Assembly: GCA_021846145.1 (NCBI GenBank)
Contig: JAJZCJ010000158.1
Coordinates: 1 to 7,533, forward strand
DNA from: Bacillota bacterium
Lineage (GTDB): Bacteria > Bacillota > Bacilli > Alicyclobacillales > SLC66
Length of the DNA: 7,533 nucleotides
Direction: 5' to 3'
In this document: positions 6,297 to 7,533 of the stretch, piece by piece
Layout of the letters: every line of letters starts with the position of its first letter
How positions within the stretch are numbered: the stretch's first letter is position 1
Notes under the pieces: generated by a model
Seen by the model: the letters and a program-made list of their open reading frames with translations, nothing else
The model's database searches: none
Told to the model about the DNA's origin: nothing
Program-made: the position numbers and the translations under genes

Positions 6297-6932
6297 TTAT
6301 TTGCGTATCGTTACTTGGAACGCTTCGCCATACGGCTGGTAAACGGCTTGTATGCCTTTTAGTTTAGCATACGCTAGGATATTTTTAGCAGATTGTTCCC
6401 TTTCCACAATTACTTCAAGTGGCATGGATGATACCTGATTCAAAGCTTGTTTAATCTGGTGCAACGGATCAGGTACGTCCATTTGCCTGTTTTCACTTTG
6501 GGGAACCCCTCGCGTATCTAACACATTCCCCTGCAAATTAAGCGCAATTCGGTATTCTTTCATCAAGTCTTTTTCCGCCGCGATAAAATCCGCATCCGTA
6601 AAGTCGCCTCTAGCGAAAAGCTTGCAATGACAAGTCCCTGTTTTCGCAATGTCATCTTCTGCAAACGAGCATGGACAGATCAGTTTGCGATCCACTTGGG
6701 AATCCCCTGTGGCCTCAAAACAGGGACAGATTCGCTTCCCATACATCGTCTGGTTTTCAGCAATCCATATTTTTAAATTCGTTAAATACATAGGATGAGG
6801 ATTCACACGAAATCCTTTATGTTCTGCATACTTATCCATCCATTTGTCCATTTTTTTCAGGTCACCGCGAAATCGCAAGTATCCCCCAATAAAGTCTTTG
6901 TACATCTTCGCAGTCGCCGTCCACTTTGGCAA
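6297..6932 (-). CDS. Ferredoxin:thioredoxin reductase catalytic-domain protein fused to a degenerate TusA-like domain
   Basis: 211 residues in two parts. Residues about 1-110 match the FTR beta (catalytic) chain, a [4Fe-4S] disulfide reductase. All six cysteines are kept as CPC (69-71), CPC (86-88) and CHC (101-103), the last followed by KLF. Spacing is 14 and 12 residues rather than 16 and 8. Residues about 137-211 look like TusA/SirA: VLDTRG, then PDPLHQIKQAL, then LEVIVEREQSAKNILAYAKLKG and a final FQVTIRK. The CPxP sulfur-carrier site reads VPDP (153-156), so the catalytic Cys seems lost. No FTR variable chain, ferredoxin or thioredoxin gene is visible nearby. The TTG start at 6932 has AAGGTGG (6939-6945) 6 bases upstream. 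The frame is open further to 7028, but that part is AT-rich promoter-like DNA reaching into the terminator. An ATG at 6974 has no ribosome site. The substrate is unknown. Confidence 0.88.
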   Translation of the reverse strand: MPKWTATAKMYKDFIGGYLRFRGDLKKMDKWMDKYAEHKGFRVNPHPMYLTNLKIWIAENQTMYGKRICPCFEATGDSQVDRKLICPCSFAEDDIAKTGTCHCKLFARGDFTDADFIAAEKDLMKEYRIALNLQGNVLDTRGVPQSENRQMDVPDPLHQIKQALNQVSSMPLEVIVEREQSAKNILAYAKLKGIQAVYQPYGEAFQVTIRK

Positions 6933-6938
6933 TGGTAT

Positions 6939-6945
6939 CCACCTT
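6939..6945 (-). promoter_or_regulatory. Ribosome binding site fixing the TTG start of the FTR/TusA gene
   Basis: AAGGTGG on the minus strand, 6 bases before the TTG at 6932. It is the only good ribosome site in the open frame upstream of the FTR domain. Confidence 0.65.
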
Positions 6946-6982
6946 TCTTGCGCACCTCTATTAATTATTTTCATAATTAGCA

Positions 6983-6997
6983 ATGAAATTATTTCAT
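6983..6997. repeat. 15-bp perfect palindrome upstream of the FTR/TusA gene (possible operator)
   Basis: ATGAAAT-T-ATTTCAT, 7-bp arms around one central base. It covers the candidate -10 box of the gene, a suitable place for a repressor. The DNA here is very AT-rich, which raises the odds of chance palindromes. Confidence 0.35.
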
Positions 6998-7015
6998 GAT
7001 AATAATATATAACAA
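6988..7015 (-). promoter_or_regulatory. Candidate promoter of the FTR/TusA gene
   Basis: The minus strand has TTGTTA (7010-7015), 16 bases, then AATAAT (6988-6993). The -35 lies in the outer end of the preceding terminator stem, and the -10 lies inside the 15-bp palindrome. The gene needs its own promoter because a strong terminator precedes it. Confidence 0.35.
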
Positions 7016-7057
7016 ATCCGGCCATCACGCTATCTGCGATATGGCCGGATTTGTTAT
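7009..7057 (-). terminator. Strong hairpin terminator after the formate dehydrogenase-like gene
   Basis: Perfect 16-bp inverted repeat whose core is CAAATCCGGCCA / TGGCCGGATTTG, around a 17-base loop, starting 9 bases after the stop codon. In the minus direction the stem ends in TTTGTTAT and AT-rich sequence follows. The U-tract is imperfect, but stem length and position make a terminator very likely. Confidence 0.8.
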
Positions 7058-7066
7058 TTAAGTCAC

Positions 7067-7533
7067 TTATTTAATAGTTTCTAAACGAACAGCCGTGTAC
7101 TTGTACGGTGACACGCCCGATTTCGTGTCAGAAAAATCATTGGTTAAGATGTTCGTATTCACCTGATCAGGAAAATGAAACGTCATAAATGCATCGCCCT
7201 TCATCACCCGATCGGTAAGCTTCACAGGCACTTCCACACTGCCACGGCGAGAGGTCACTCTCACCCGCTGCCCATTTTCCAATCCCAACACCTGTGCATC
7301 CAATGGATTGATTTCCATAAACTCTTCCAGATCTTTGACTTTACCACCCTCATAACGAGTCATCACACCTGTATTATAAAACGCCAATCTACGACCTGTA
7401 ATCAACACGAATGGGTATTCTTCGTCTGTCGCCTCCACTGGCACCTCATATTCAACCGGGAAAAACTTCGCCTTCAATCCTACATTCTCGCTCTGCAAAC
7501 GAGTATGGAGAAGCTTTTCAGGTGGCTCAGTCA
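7067..7533 (-). CDS. Formate dehydrogenase-like molybdopterin oxidoreductase, C-terminal part (runs off right edge)
   Basis: 155 C-terminal residues of a large Mo/W bis-MGD enzyme; the frame is open through base 7533, with no start inside the window. The visible part is the molybdopterin dinucleotide-binding domain: YPFVLITGRRLAFYNTGVMT, then EFMEINPLDAQVLGLENGQ, VRVTSRRGSVEVPV, AFMTFHFPD, and NILTNDFSD with YKYTAVRLE at the end. These are closest to the C-terminus of formate dehydrogenase alpha subunits, which oxidise formate to CO2. The active-site Cys or Sec and the iron-sulfur parts lie outside the window, so substrate and electron acceptor cannot be confirmed. An in-frame TTG at 7498 is internal, not a start. 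It is the last gene of its transcript, ended by the hairpin at 7009-7057. Confidence 0.9.
   Translation of the reverse strand, partial: TEPPEKLLHTRLQSENVGLKAKFFPVEYEVPVEATDEEYPFVLITGRRLAFYNTGVMTRYEGGKVKDLEEFMEINPLDAQVLGLENGQRVRVTSRRGSVEVPVKLTDRVMKGDAFMTFHFPDQVNTNILTNDFSDTKSGVSPYKYTAVRLETIK

Noticed and set aside
6270..6325. 8-bp inverted repeat AAGCGTTC / GAACGCTT around the two converging stop codons
   Set aside because: The loop is 40 bases, both arms are coding and no T-run follows. It could help bidirectional termination but is too weak to call.
6997..7011. Fur/PerR-like box (TGATAATAATATATA)
   Set aside because: The second half matches the consensus poorly and the DNA is AT-rich enough to give such matches by chance.
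6933..7028. N-terminal extension of the FTR/TusA frame, hydrophobic and Tyr/Ile-rich
   Set aside because: It could look like a membrane segment, but it is AT-rich promoter DNA overlapping the upstream terminator and lacks a ribosome site.

Overview
The window reads like a Gram-positive (Firmicutes, Bacillales-type) chromosome. The cell-envelope genes are of the monoderm kind: an LCP cell-wall ligase, a lipobox lipoprotein and a membrane-tethered cytochrome c instead of a periplasmic one. Five of the eight genes carry strong AGGAG/GGAGGG-type ribosome sites 6-7 bases before the start, and GTG or TTG starts are common. The gene order nnr - YdcC-like lipoprotein - alr matches the acpS/nnr - ydcC - alr neighbourhood of Bacilli. 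An aerobic or acidophilic Alicyclobacillaceae-like host is a plausible guess, but the sequence does not prove it. No mobile element, CRISPR array, tRNA or rRNA was seen.

Left part (1-4646, all on the minus strand, so read from right to left): a LytR-CpsA-Psr (LCP) wall-polymer ligase, then a bifunctional NAD(P)H-hydrate epimerase/dehydratase (repair of damaged NAD(P)H), then a LolA/RseB-like lipoprotein of the YdcC type, then alanine racemase (D-alanine for peptidoglycan), which runs off the left edge. The last three are tightly packed and look like one operon. A hairpin sits directly against the ribosome site of the lipoprotein gene. A terminator at 4610-4646 separates this block from the next gene.

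Middle (4710-6290): a minus-strand, membrane-anchored, single-heme cytochrome c with a long Ser-rich linker, and a divergent plus-strand gene for a short soluble chemoreceptor-like protein (YfmS type). They share an intergenic region of about 190 bases. It holds a good promoter for the cytochrome, an 8-bp inverted repeat spaced 31 bp apart that brackets the -35 of that promoter, and an extended -10 element for the receptor gene.

Right part (6297-7533, minus strand): the C-terminal end of a formate dehydrogenase-like molybdopterin oxidoreductase enters from the right edge and stops at a 16-bp terminator hairpin. Next comes a gene for a ferredoxin:thioredoxin reductase catalytic (FTR beta) domain with all six expected cysteines. 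It is fused to a TusA-like domain whose catalytic CPxP cysteine appears replaced by valine (VPDP). This fusion is the most unusual protein in the window. The receptor gene and this gene converge with only 6 bases between their stop codons.
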